Below are positions 18,601-26,790 of a DNA stretch of 64,000 bases, in pieces. Made by a program: the position numbers and the translations under genes. The first letter of the stretch is position 1. Each line of letters opens with the position of its first letter. Below the pieces are notes generated by a model, which had not been told where the DNA came from, made no database searches, and saw only the letters and a list, made by a program, of their open reading frames with translations. The stretch is from contig NZ_CP072347.1 of assembly GCF_018127925.1 (NCBI RefSeq), positions 498,501 through 562,500 on the forward strand. The letters run 5' to 3'. The DNA is from Prevotella melaninogenica. GTDB taxonomy: Bacteria; Bacteroidota; Bacteroidia; Bacteroidales; Bacteroidaceae.

Positions 18601-19106
18601 ATACAGCTGGTGTAGCTGAGATGCTCCTACAGAGTCATAATGATAAACTCGTGATTCTCCCTGCCTTGCCAACAACATTCTGGCAGAAGGGTTCAGTAAA
18701 GGGCTTGAAGGCTGTGGGCAACTTCACTGTTGACATTGATTGGGCTGCTGCGAAGGCTACGAAGGTACAGATTGTTTCCAACATGGGTACAACCTGTGTT
18801 GTGAAATATACTAACGTAGCAAAGGATTATAAGGTGACGACTGCCGACGGAAAGACGGTTAAGGCAAAGCGTATCAGTGATGACGAAATCAGCTTCCCTA
18901 CAGTGAAGGGCGGTGTGTATGTCATTGTTTCTAATACTGCAGACGCTATCGCAGCCATACAAAAGGCGCAGGACGGTAACATTGCTTCCGTAGACTACTA
19001 CAGCCTTAACGGTACAAAGACAAGTCAGTCACAGAGCCGTGGCGTGTACATCAAGCAAATGAAGTATAGCAACGGTACAACAAGCACAACGAAAGTAATC
19101 AACTAA
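15615..19106 (+). CDS. GH95-family alpha-L-fucosidase-like enzyme with lectin-like N-terminus
   Basis: A 1163-residue exported protein (signal peptide ending near VLAQG). Residues 30-340 hold two repeats of a ricin/beta-trefoil-like module (RQLWKV..., NNVLTFVSKDD). From about 350 it follows the GH95 layout: TLWYTKPATNWMTSCLPIGN at the start of the N-terminal beta-domain, then the (alpha/alpha)6 barrel with LPANLQGIWNDNNTPAWHSD near 654 and a QIDGNFGYTAG segment near 990 that carries the conserved acidic residue. GH95 enzymes remove alpha-1,2-fucose, and some act on alpha-galactose. A serine/asparagine-rich sorting-like tail ends the protein. It lies with a beta-galactosidase and a fucose/galactose permease-like gene, consistent with degradation of fucosylated mucin or milk-type glycans. 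Confidence 0.88.
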   Translation: MNICKRLCAAFLLSVVCLGQVLAQGYPRISTKGNEHWYYVKYLRSNNVLEDKGEKQKCLTAVPQVMNGDRQLWKVVAAENFGRNKKYQLVSKSGHTLYVNGTNPYSSRFMAATKATDITSFHIFQSMNNSFGTGAFELGPDSTGSHAMNQVGDIKVGQEIGLWDKGDINNVLTFVSKDDMEFPYYMPVISTAANPVYYYIQFQTGNWLLSAKGDKATCQTAALHNGNLDDMLWRVSEKDGKYSFVSKSGKILYVSDSYVNAAKARNVKDTLFTMVESKNALGGFEIGKSTTGRNFFNMFQGAGEGRLISFWDLGDGGNVVRFVPAEELVPVSGIATFNPANKYTLWYTKPATNWMTSCLPIGNGQFGATLMGDVAIDDVQFNDKTLWSGKLGGLTSTAAYGYYLNFGNLYIRSRGLSKVTDYVRYLDINDAVAGVKYTMDGVAYSRTYFASNPDSCVVVRYTASQNGKINTTLTLKNQNGRNVSYTVDNNNQATITFDGQVARQDDHGATTPESYYCAARIVTDGGTITKNAKGIIEVNGANSMTVYLRGLTDFDPDAPTYVSGANRLAGRAAATVNGAQNKGYDALLAAHKTDYKSLFDRCQLTLGDVKNNIPTPQLISSYRDNQQDNLFLEELYFNYGRYLLISSSRGVSLPANLQGIWNDNNTPAWHSDIHANINVQMNYWPAEPTNLSELHRPFLDYIYREACVKPTWRRFAQDMGHVNTGWTLPTENNIYGSGTTFANTYTVANAWYCQHLWQHYTYTMDKDFLRTKAFPAMKSAVDYWFKKLVKAADGTYECPNEWSPEHGPTENATAHSQQLVWDLFNNTRKAIKVLGDDVVSKAFRDSLATYFAKLDDGCHTEVNPADGKTYLREWKYSSQFNNPSKIGVNEYKAHRHISHLMGLYPCTQISEDADKTVFEAARQSLIARGDGHGTGWSLGHKINLNARAYEGLHCHNLIKRALQQTWDTGTNEAAGGIYENLWDAHAPYQIDGNFGYTAGVAEMLLQSHNDKLVILPALPTTFWQKGSVKGLKAVGNFTVDIDWAAAKATKVQIVSNMGTTCVVKYTNVAKDYKVTTADGKTVKAKRISDDEISFPTVKGGVYVIVSNTADAIAAIQKAQDGNIASVDYYSLNGTKTSQSQSRGVYIKQMKYSNGTTSTTKVIN

Positions 19107-19124
19107 TCACAGGTTATACATCTT

Positions 19125-19156
19125 ACCCACACTTCGGCTTAGGCTGAGGTGTGGGT
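19125..19156. terminator. Stem-loop between GH95 and GH2 genes
   Basis: ACCCACAC (19125-19132) pairs with GTGTGGGT (19149-19156), with additional pairing inside. The U-run is short, so it may attenuate and not fully terminate. Confidence 0.6.
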
Positions 19157-19188
19157 TCAAGTAAAAACATCTATTATCTTTCATTCAT

Positions 19189-22100
19189 ATGAAATCAATC
19201 AGAAACATTGGTCTTCTCGTATTCTTACTGGCGTTAGCACCATCCGTGCTAAGGGCTGGCACATGGGGTGCGAAGCCTGAACACGGTAAGACCTATTTAA
19301 TCTCGGTAGGGCAAGACACCAAGAATGTCCTTACTCCCTACAAGTATTCATGGTTAAGAGACACGGGTCTTGCGTTCCTTACTTATGCTGAAGGCAACGA
19401 TGCACAGAAGTGGAAACTCGTTGCTGTGAGGGGTAAGCAGGACTGCTATCAGTTGGTAAATGGCGACGGCGAGTTGGCTTTCGACATGGCACTCAACGAC
19501 ACAAAGAAAGTCTCTGGCTACCCTTGTATGTGGACACAGAGCATCGCCAATCCTAATCAACAGATTTATATCACTAAGAAAGGCAGTGGTTATAAGTTGA
19601 GTGCAGTGTCTGTAAAGAACGGTCAGACTTATTATGTAACCTTTGGTTCTATCTCTTCTGTCAACGGATATTACTGTGGTTATGAGAACAGTGAGGCATC
19701 AGCTGCTACGCTACAGTTCAAGGAGGTGCCTGCAGTGGTTATTCCTGAGGGTGCCGACTGGGAGAATGCGAAGGTCTATGAGCGTAACAAGGAGTGTGCG
19801 CATGCTACCTATATGCCTTATCCATCAACGAAGGCTATGAAGGCTGATGGTCAGCGTTATGACAAGCCTTGGTTGGACCCAACAGGTGCAAACTACCTTA
19901 GTTTGAATGGCACATGGAAGTTGCGTTGGAGCGAGGGAGCTAAGCCTGTCTTGCTCGGTAAGGACGACTTCTGGGGCGATGGCGTAAGTACTGAAGGCTC
20001 TGCGTGGAACGATATCACTGTTCCTTCTTGTTTAGAGATGAATGGTTATGGTCTGCCAATGTATGTGAACGTAGACTATCCATTTGAAGATCAGCAGCCT
20101 TACGTTCGTATGAAGGCTGGTTTGAAGAACTCAGTGGGCTCTTATCGTCGTGATTTCACCTTGCCTGTAGGCTGGGAGAATAAGCGTGTCTTCCTCCATT
20201 TTGATGGTATCTACTCTGCTGCTTACGTTTATGTGAATGGTAATGAGGTGGGTTATACGGAAGGAGCAAACAATGTCAGCGAGTTTGACATTACTAAATA
20301 TCTCCGCACTGGTAAGAATAATGTTGCCGTACAGGTGATTCGTTGGAGCGATGGCTCTTATCTTGAGGGTCAGGATATGTGGCACATGAGTGGTATTCAT
20401 CGTGATGTTTACCTTGTGGCTACACCAAAGACTTACTTGGCAGATCATTATATTAAGGCTACTGTTACACCGGGTTCTACTACCGTTGCTACGGGTAGTG
20501 CGGCTACATCTGTAGACCTTACCGTATGCAATCGCGATAAGACTGCAGCGAAGAAGACCGTAACCGTAACGCTCTTCGACCCATCTGGTAAGGAAGTGAA
20601 GAGGCTGAAGTCTGACTTTGTCTTTGCTGCTGGCGATAGCTTGAAAACACAGACAGTTGACTTCGGAACACTCTCTGGCGTGAAACTATGGTCTGCTGAG
20701 ACTCCAACCCTCTATACCTTCATTTTCAGCCAGTCGCAGGACGGCAAGGAAGAGGAGGCTTTCTCTACTAAATATGGCTTCAGAAAGATTGACCTTAGCA
20801 AGGGTTATCTTGAGGTAAACGGCCGTCGTACTTACCTCAAGGGTGCTAACACACAGGACACTGACCCATTGCATGGTCGCAGCATCAGCACCGACCTTAT
20901 GTTAAAAGACATAGCAATGATGAAGCAGTCTAACATGAATACGGTTCGTACCAGCCACTATCCACGTCATGCAAAGATGATGGCAATGTTCGATTACTTC
21001 GGTCTCTTCGTTGTTGATGAGGCTGATATGGAACTTCATAGGAACTGGGAAGGCTCAAAGACAATCATCAATAACACCGATTGGACAGGTGCTATCGTTG
21101 ACCGTAACGTACGTAATACGCTCCGCGACCGCAACCATCCGAGTGTTGTCTTCTGGAGTTTGGGTAACGAGAGTGGCTCTGGTCTGAACATCATGGCGGC
21201 TTACAACGCTGTGAAAGAACTCGACAACCGTTATATCCACTATGAGGGATCAACACGAGATAAGGCTGAAGGAACTGATATTCACTCTGTAATGTATCCT
21301 GCTATGGATGCTTGGCGCAGCGGAACAACGGGTCCGGTGACCTCTGATGTGAACCATCCGAACACGAATAAGCCTTACTTCATGTGCGAGTATGCCCATG
21401 CTATGGGTAACGCTGTGGGCAACCTGCGTGAGTATTGGGAGGCAATGGAAGGCTCTCAGATGGGTGTTGGCGGTTGTATCTGGGACTGGGTGGATCAGAG
21501 TATCTACTCTTATGATGCGATTAAAAACAACCAATTGACAAAGAATGGATTCCCTGCTTATATCACAGGATATGACTGTCCGGGTCCTCATCAGTATAAC
21601 TTCGTTAACAACGGACTTGTCAATGCCGACCGTGCATGGAGTGCTGAGCTTGACGAGGTGAAGCGTGTTTACCAATGGGTGGGCTTCGATTTGAATAAAA
21701 ACAGCCGTCAGGTGAAGTTGACGAATAAGTATCTCGATCGCAATCTCAACCAGTTCTATCTTAAGTGGACCCTCCTTGCCGACGGTAAGCCTGTACAGGA
21801 TGGTATCGTTAAGAAACTGAATTGTGCTGCTGGTGGTACTGAAACCGTTGACTTGAAGTATAACCCTACAGCCTTTGCAGGTAAGGAACTCTTCCTCAAT
21901 ATCGGACTTTATACGAAGGAGGCAACGAACTGGTGCGATCGTGACTATCCTGTTGCTGAGTTCCAGCAACAGTTGGCACAACGCACAGAGGTCCTCGATA
22001 AAGTTGATAACACAAAGGCTGATGCCCTTCACGCAACGAAGAATAGCGATGGTGGTTATACCTACGCGAACGGTAAGCAGAAAGTAACATTCGACGGACA

Positions 22101-23007
22101 GGGTAATATCACCCTTTGGGCATACGAGGGTAAGGACCTCTTTATGCAGAACAATGGTCCACGTTTCGACCGCTATCGTTGGATTGAAAATGATGGTCCG
22201 ATGGAGGCTTATGGTAATGATCCTACCGATAATGGCGTGAAGTCGCAGACGGCTACCTTCCAACTCTCTGACGATGGTAAGACGGCAACCGTGAATGTTA
22301 CGCAGAACGGCAACTATGGTAAGGCTACTTATAAGTACACAATCAATGCAAACGGTACGATAGACCTCGCCAGCTCGTATGAGGCACAGGGCAATGGCGC
22401 AAGACGTTTAGGCTTTAGTCTGAGCTTCCCAAGCGACATGTCAAAGGTGCGCTACTATGCACGTGGTCCTCGTGCAAGCTATATCGACCGCCTCGATGGC
22501 GAAGACTTCGGTCTCTATGAGACGACAGTCAAGGATATGTATGAGCCTTTCGCACACCCACAGAGTAACGGCAATCGCATCGGATTACGTTGGTTCACCC
22601 TCACAAACAACGAGGGCAATGGTGTGAAGGTAGAGACATCGGGTGATGTTGCCTTCTCTCTGACCCCTTGGACAGACGCAGAATTGCGCACAGCACGCCA
22701 TGAATGGGAGTTACCAACATCAGACCGCACCGTAGCTCACTTTGATGCTGTTCAGCGTGGTCTTGGTAATGGCTCTTGTGGTCCTGCTCCATTACCGAAG
22801 TATGAGATTGAAAAGGGTAAAACCTACTCAAACATCGTGCGTTTCATCCCTTTTTCGGAAGCGGCAGATGATACCGCAAACGGAATCTCTGCCGTAGTAA
22901 ACTCAGCGACAACAATGGCACAAGTCTACGACCTCTCTGGTCGTAGACTCCCTGAACCTCCTGCCAAAGGATTCTATATTCAGGGTGGAAAGGTTCATGC
23001 TAACTAA
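19189..23007 (+). CDS. GH2-family beta-galactosidase with lectin-like N-terminus
   Basis: A 1272-residue exported protein (signal peptide ending near VLRAG). Residues 25-185 form a module resembling the one in the GH95 enzyme. From about 200 the LacZ-type order follows: sugar-binding domain (LSLNGTWKLRWSEG, SYRRDFTLP), immunoglobulin-like domain, then the TIM barrel. The acid/base glutamate lies in WSLGNESGSG (residue 661) and the nucleophile in MCEYAHAMGN (residue 734). A DUF4981/Bgal small-chain part and a C-terminal sorting tail (VYDLSGRRLPEPPAKGFYI) complete it. It releases terminal beta-galactose, probably outside the cell or in the periplasm. The 82-bp spacing from the GH95 gene suggests cotranscription with partial attenuation. 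Confidence 0.93.
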   Translation: MKSIRNIGLLVFLLALAPSVLRAGTWGAKPEHGKTYLISVGQDTKNVLTPYKYSWLRDTGLAFLTYAEGNDAQKWKLVAVRGKQDCYQLVNGDGELAFDMALNDTKKVSGYPCMWTQSIANPNQQIYITKKGSGYKLSAVSVKNGQTYYVTFGSISSVNGYYCGYENSEASAATLQFKEVPAVVIPEGADWENAKVYERNKECAHATYMPYPSTKAMKADGQRYDKPWLDPTGANYLSLNGTWKLRWSEGAKPVLLGKDDFWGDGVSTEGSAWNDITVPSCLEMNGYGLPMYVNVDYPFEDQQPYVRMKAGLKNSVGSYRRDFTLPVGWENKRVFLHFDGIYSAAYVYVNGNEVGYTEGANNVSEFDITKYLRTGKNNVAVQVIRWSDGSYLEGQDMWHMSGIHRDVYLVATPKTYLADHYIKATVTPGSTTVATGSAATSVDLTVCNRDKTAAKKTVTVTLFDPSGKEVKRLKSDFVFAAGDSLKTQTVDFGTLSGVKLWSAETPTLYTFIFSQSQDGKEEEAFSTKYGFRKIDLSKGYLEVNGRRTYLKGANTQDTDPLHGRSISTDLMLKDIAMMKQSNMNTVRTSHYPRHAKMMAMFDYFGLFVVDEADMELHRNWEGSKTIINNTDWTGAIVDRNVRNTLRDRNHPSVVFWSLGNESGSGLNIMAAYNAVKELDNRYIHYEGSTRDKAEGTDIHSVMYPAMDAWRSGTTGPVTSDVNHPNTNKPYFMCEYAHAMGNAVGNLREYWEAMEGSQMGVGGCIWDWVDQSIYSYDAIKNNQLTKNGFPAYITGYDCPGPHQYNFVNNGLVNADRAWSAELDEVKRVYQWVGFDLNKNSRQVKLTNKYLDRNLNQFYLKWTLLADGKPVQDGIVKKLNCAAGGTETVDLKYNPTAFAGKELFLNIGLYTKEATNWCDRDYPVAEFQQQLAQRTEVLDKVDNTKADALHATKNSDGGYTYANGKQKVTFDGQGNITLWAYEGKDLFMQNNGPRFDRYRWIENDGPMEAYGNDPTDNGVKSQTATFQLSDDGKTATVNVTQNGNYGKATYKYTINANGTIDLASSYEAQGNGARRLGFSLSFPSDMSKVRYYARGPRASYIDRLDGEDFGLYETTVKDMYEPFAHPQSNGNRIGLRWFTLTNNEGNGVKVETSGDVAFSLTPWTDAELRTARHEWELPTSDRTVAHFDAVQRGLGNGSCGPAPLPKYEIEKGKTYSNIVRFIPFSEAADDTANGISAVVNSATTMAQVYDLSGRRLPEPPAKGFYIQGGKVHAN

Positions 23008-23050
23008 CGCTTTGCAGTCTTCACTGCCTATGATTTGACTGTAGGGTAGG

Positions 23051-23100
23051 GGCGCACGTGGTATTCATCATTCTAAGGAATGGGTGCCTCGTGCGCCTTT
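23051..23100. terminator. Terminator after the beta-galactosidase gene
   Basis: GGCGCACG (23051-23058) pairs with CGTGCGCC (23090-23097), followed by TTT. Confidence 0.65.
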
Positions 23101-23357
23101 ATATTTCACAATGGCAATTATAATGGTTGACTAAAAATATCCTTCCCCCATGTATGGAGCGATAATAAAGTAAGCCAAAGCTATAATAATGTGCACTTCT
23201 TTCCGTTTTCAAAGAGTGTGCGGAGGCTTAGCACATGGCGTGTTGATGGTAAACACCATTGGTGCGGAGCCTTAGTAAGCTCACAGAAGTCCTCTCTTAG
23301 GGGGGAGAGTAATCATTAAACCCTTGTTATGAAGTAGTAAAAAAAAATATCTTTATT

Positions 23358-24581
23358 ATGAAACAAAAAACTAACTACCTATTTCCTTTAGCCATTATCG
23401 GCTTATTCTTCTTCTCTATTGGCTTTGCCTTGGGTATCAACTCTTATCTGATGCCAGTATTAGAGAAGTCAATGCACATCTCTGGTGCGGCTTCAAGTCT
23501 GTTGCTTGCAGCGACTTTCATACCGTTTCTCTTGTTCGGTATTCCTGCAACCCATTGCATTAAGGCAATCGGTTATAAGCGTACGATGGCTTTGTCGTTC
23601 GCTATCTTCGCAGCAGCCTTTGGACTTTTCATCCTCGCAGCGAAGCAGAACTCACTGACATGGTTCCTCATTGCGAGCTTCGTCAGTGGTGCAGCCAATG
23701 CCGTTTTACAGGCATCTGTCAATCCATATGTGACGATTCTGGGTCCGATGGATTCGGCAGCACGTCGTATCTCTTGCATGGGTATCAGCAATAAGTTGGC
23801 TTGGCCAGTGACAACCCTCTTCATTACTTTGGTGATAGGTAAGGGTATTGGCGATACGCAACTCAGCGATCTTTACATGCCATTCACCATCATTATCGGT
23901 ATCTTTTTGCTCTTGGGTGTTATCGCATTGATGGCTCCACTGCCAGACGTGAAGGATGCAGGTGAGGATGAGAGTGAGCGTGGTGACGAGGCAGCAGTCA
24001 GTTCATACGCTGACGGTAAGACCAGTATTCTGCAGTTCCCACACTTGTTGTTGGGCTGTTTGGCACTCTTCCTCTATGTTGGTGTAGAGACCATCTCGCT
24101 CGCTACGGCAACAGGTTATGCACAGTCGTTAGGTTTGGAGGGTGATAACTACGGATTTATCCCTTCTGTGGGTATGATTGTGGGTTATATCTGTGGTGTA
24201 ATCTTCATCCCACGTTACCTCTCTCAGGCTGCTGCAATGCGCATCTGCGCTATCATTGCCCTCGTTGGTAGTGTGGCTGTAGCCGTAGTGCCAAACCCAG
24301 TTATCTCCGTTTATTGCATCTTCTTGATGGCATTAGGCTGTTCATTGATGTGGCCAGCGCTGTGGCCTTTGGCAATGGCAGACCTTGGCAAGTTCACAAA
24401 GTCTGGTGCTTCACTGCTAACTATGGCGATTGCTGGTGGTGCTGTGATGCCTTGGTTGCGTGGTGTCGTGCAGGATTGCACCTCTTTCCAAACCTCCTAC
24501 TGGGTCAGCGTCCCTTGTTTCCTCTTCATCCTTTATTACGGAATGGCAGGATATAAGATTCGTACGAAGAAGGAGGAGTGA
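23358..24581 (+). CDS. FucP/GluP-like sugar MFS permease
   Basis: A 407-residue integral inner-membrane protein with about 12 hydrophobic helices. It has the FucP/GluP family pattern, including NPYVTILGP near 122-130 and a second-half glycine-rich segment before the last helices. Members are proton-driven importers of fucose, galactose or glucose. Its place after a fucosidase and a beta-galactosidase suggests that it imports the sugars they release. A 350-bp leader separates it from the beta-galactosidase gene, so it may have its own promoter. Confidence 0.85.
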   Translation: MKQKTNYLFPLAIIGLFFFSIGFALGINSYLMPVLEKSMHISGAASSLLLAATFIPFLLFGIPATHCIKAIGYKRTMALSFAIFAAAFGLFILAAKQNSLTWFLIASFVSGAANAVLQASVNPYVTILGPMDSAARRISCMGISNKLAWPVTTLFITLVIGKGIGDTQLSDLYMPFTIIIGIFLLLGVIALMAPLPDVKDAGEDESERGDEAAVSSYADGKTSILQFPHLLLGCLALFLYVGVETISLATATGYAQSLGLEGDNYGFIPSVGMIVGYICGVIFIPRYLSQAAAMRICAIIALVGSVAVAVVPNPVISVYCIFLMALGCSLMWPALWPLAMADLGKFTKSGASLLTMAIAGGAVMPWLRGVVQDCTSFQTSYWVSVPCFLFILYYGMAGYKIRTKKEE

Positions 24582-24783
24582 TGAGGAGGAAAGGAGGAAT
24601 TGACGAGGAATTAAGGAGGATTTGATGTGAAGTTAAGGAGTGAAATGGAGTTAAAGGAGTTAAGACAACACCGCTGACTCATAGGAGTGATGCGGAGTTA
24701 AGGAGGATTTTATGTGGAGTTAAGGAGGAAAGGATGAGGAGTTAAGGAGTTAAATGGAGTTAAAGGAGTTAAGACAACACCGT
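24578..24783. repeat. GGAGTTAA-rich direct repeats
   Basis: About 200 bp made of AGGAGTTAAGGAGG-like units. A longer block ending TAAAGGAGTTAAGACAACACC occurs twice (ending near 24671 and 24781). No reading frame of note is present. The repeats sit right after the permease stop and before a strong terminator. Confidence 0.75.
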
Positions 24784-24871
24784 TTACACTTGCTTCTTTG
24801 CCTAATAAAATATTCCACTTTTTCCCTTCCGCCACCTCCGTATTGTAAATAAAAATCAAATCTTAAAAATA

Positions 24872-24908
24872 AAAAGAGCATGAATTGGCTTTCAATTCAT
24901 GCTCTTTT
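24872..24908. terminator. Strong bidirectional terminator
   Basis: A perfect 16-bp stem (AAAAGAGCATGAATTG at 24872-24887 with its complement at 24893-24908), a 5-nt loop and A/T-rich ends. It closes the sugar cluster and touches the dispersed repeat that follows. Confidence 0.85.
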
Positions 24909-25035
24909 CGCTTCTAAAAGGTGCCCTCTGGGACTCTTATTAACGCCCTTTTGAAGTCCAATTAAGCCCCTTTTCAAAAGCACCCTTGCAATAGCTTGAT
25001 AACAAGTTGTTTACAACGGTACTTAAATCGATATG
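24898..25035 (+). repeat. Dispersed intergenic repeat, copy A
   Basis: This copy contains TTAACGCCCTTTTGAAGTCC at about 24940-24959, GCCCCTTTTC, then TTGCAATAGCTTGATAACAA and a GGTACTTAAATC end. The same order of blocks occurs at 42.4, 48.0, 52.0 and 63.2 kb. It is the most diverged copy at its 5' half. Confidence 0.75.
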
Positions 25036-25389
25036 ATTTTAGTTCTTTCCCCAGCTTTTTCTTTTGTGTTATGTAATGTTTTTTATCTTTAAATTTTCGT
25101 CCCTTTAGGGGTGATTATAATTATGAAGTATTGAGCTTAACCTCACTTTAATTATAATGGGATGTTCGAAGTCTGGAGTTAGTTTTCTCTTCTCACTTCA
25201 CATTTCATAAGAGTCTTCTAAACTTGTTACGAGCACAAGTTTCAAGCACTTTTATGAAAACTCTTATATTATTTTTATGGAAGTGTTAATTGTTGTTTAT
25301 CTAATGTGGCTTTGTAGTTGTTTTTTTTGCAAGTGTATAATAATTATATTTCTGTCCTTTTAAATTATGGATATTTAAAATTTATGTAT

Positions 25390-25527
25390 TATATTTGCAA
25401 TCACTTAGAGCTAATATTTCATTGATAGTTAAACTATTTCTACAAAATGAGAACGTCAGATTATATAAGTATATGTCAAGGAGGCATTGTTCGATATTGT
25501 TTGTCCCTTTTCTACAAAGGATGAACA
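25390..25527 (+). promoter_or_regulatory. Promoter and structured leader of the two-RT operon
   Basis: TATATTTG at 25390-25397 matches the Bacteroidetes -7 box; the implied start near 25403 leaves a leader of about 200 nt before drt3a. The leader contains a hairpin of about 12 bp at 25498-25527 (TGTTTGTCCCTTT with AAAGGATGAACA, one bulge, loop TCTAC). The region 25036-25389 upstream is AT-rich with no gene seen. The leader may be an RNA component or simply a 5' UTR. Confidence 0.6.
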
Positions 25528-25599
25528 GTGTTTTGACAGTCTTTTTAATGAACATATAATAAAATGTCTATAAACTGCAACTACCCCAATAAAGTATAA

Positions 25600-26790
25600 A
25601 TGTATTCGCTATTATTTTCACCACATAACTTATATTCTTGTACTACACAGAGTGAGCGCAGGAATGGTAGACTTAATAAGGAAGAGTTCGCAGAGAAAGT
25701 CGACTTCATAATTGGTGAAAAAATAAATGAAGGGACATATTATTTTAATATAAAACAAAGATGGGATTTATTTCTTAATAATCATCCCAAAGATTCTATG
25801 GAATTTCTTTGTCAAGATTTGGTGTTACGTAAATTGTATAATAATATTAAACGTATATATGGAATAGAGCAGTCTAATCGTAATCAGATAGTCAAGCAGA
25901 TGGTCTCTTTGTTGAGAGAAGAGGCTTGTAAGTGGGTTATTCGCCTTGACATACGGCATTTTTATGAGTCTATTGAACGTGAGAGACTTATTAATCGTTT
26001 TGTAGAAGATGGACGTTTGAATTATCAGTCAATATATCTTCTTAAAAATCTCTTTTCTAATTCAAGTATTTCCAAAATAAAAGGATTACCTCGTGGGTTG
26101 AATATAAGTTCTGTGATGTCTGAACTTTATATGAAGTATTTCGATTTGGAAATCCGCAGAATGGATGGCGTATTCTATTATGCGCGATTTGTTGATGATA
26201 TAATAATCTTTTGTAGTAGTAGTAATTCACAAGAGAATGTTTGGACGAAAGTTCCTGAATTATTGGATAAACTGGGATTGCAACTTAATGAATCTAAATC
26301 ATACAAGGGTGATAATGATCAGGAAGATTTAAATCTTACCTATCTTGGTTATACTTTTATTCTTAAAAAAAATAATGATTTAGAAATAGCAATAGCAGAT
26401 AAGAAAGTAAATGTTATAAAGACTCGTATAACAAAGAGTTTTGTGCGATTTGCTAAAGATGGAAATTTTATCAAGTTGAAGAATAGAATTAAATTTCTTA
26501 CGGGCAATATCACTATTAATAATCCTTCTACTTTATTACCAATTAGAATTGGAATCTATTTTAATTATAATATGATAACTTCAAGGGCTTCATTATATGA
26601 GCTTGATAAGTACTATCAGAAATTACTGCATTGTAGAACGGGACGTTTGGGATTAAAATTAAAGAAAAAATTTAACGCAAATCAAGTAGAAGAGTTATCT
26701 AAATATTCTTTTGTTTTTGGTTTTGAAAAGCATGTAAGACATTATTTTACATCTGCAACGATTGCGGACATAACTAATTGCTGGCGATGA
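25600..26790 (+). CDS. drt3a: Antiviral reverse transcriptase Drt3a-like (UG3-type)
   Basis: A 396-residue reverse transcriptase without additional domains. The palm motifs are visible: motif A with the metal-binding Asp117 in VIRLDIRHFYESI, the GLPRGLNIS motif at about 162-170, and the catalytic FVDD at 197-200 (YARFVDDIIIF). Unlike group II intron RTs it lacks maturase and endonuclease domains, and unlike typical retrons it is paired with a second RT. The stop overlaps the start of that second RT by 4 nt (ATGA). Two adjacent RTs of about 400 and 640 residues with a structured RNA match DRT type 3 (UG3 + UG8), a known antiphage system. The A+T-rich codon use differs from the sugar cluster before it and suggests transfer. 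Assignment is by architecture and motifs, not by alignment. Confidence 0.85.
   Translation: MYSLLFSPHNLYSCTTQSERRNGRLNKEEFAEKVDFIIGEKINEGTYYFNIKQRWDLFLNNHPKDSMEFLCQDLVLRKLYNNIKRIYGIEQSNRNQIVKQMVSLLREEACKWVIRLDIRHFYESIERERLINRFVEDGRLNYQSIYLLKNLFSNSSISKIKGLPRGLNISSVMSELYMKYFDLEIRRMDGVFYYARFVDDIIIFCSSSNSQENVWTKVPELLDKLGLQLNESKSYKGDNDQEDLNLTYLGYTFILKKNNDLEIAIADKKVNVIKTRITKSFVRFAKDGNFIKLKNRIKFLTGNITINNPSTLLPIRIGIYFNYNMITSRASLYELDKYYQKLLHCRTGRLGLKLKKKFNANQVEELSKYSFVFGFEKHVRHYFTSATIADITNCWR

Noticed and set aside
21250-22263. Long minus-strand frame (337 codons) inside the GH2 gene
   Set aside because: Shadow of the strongly supported beta-galactosidase; long antisense frames are common with this codon use.
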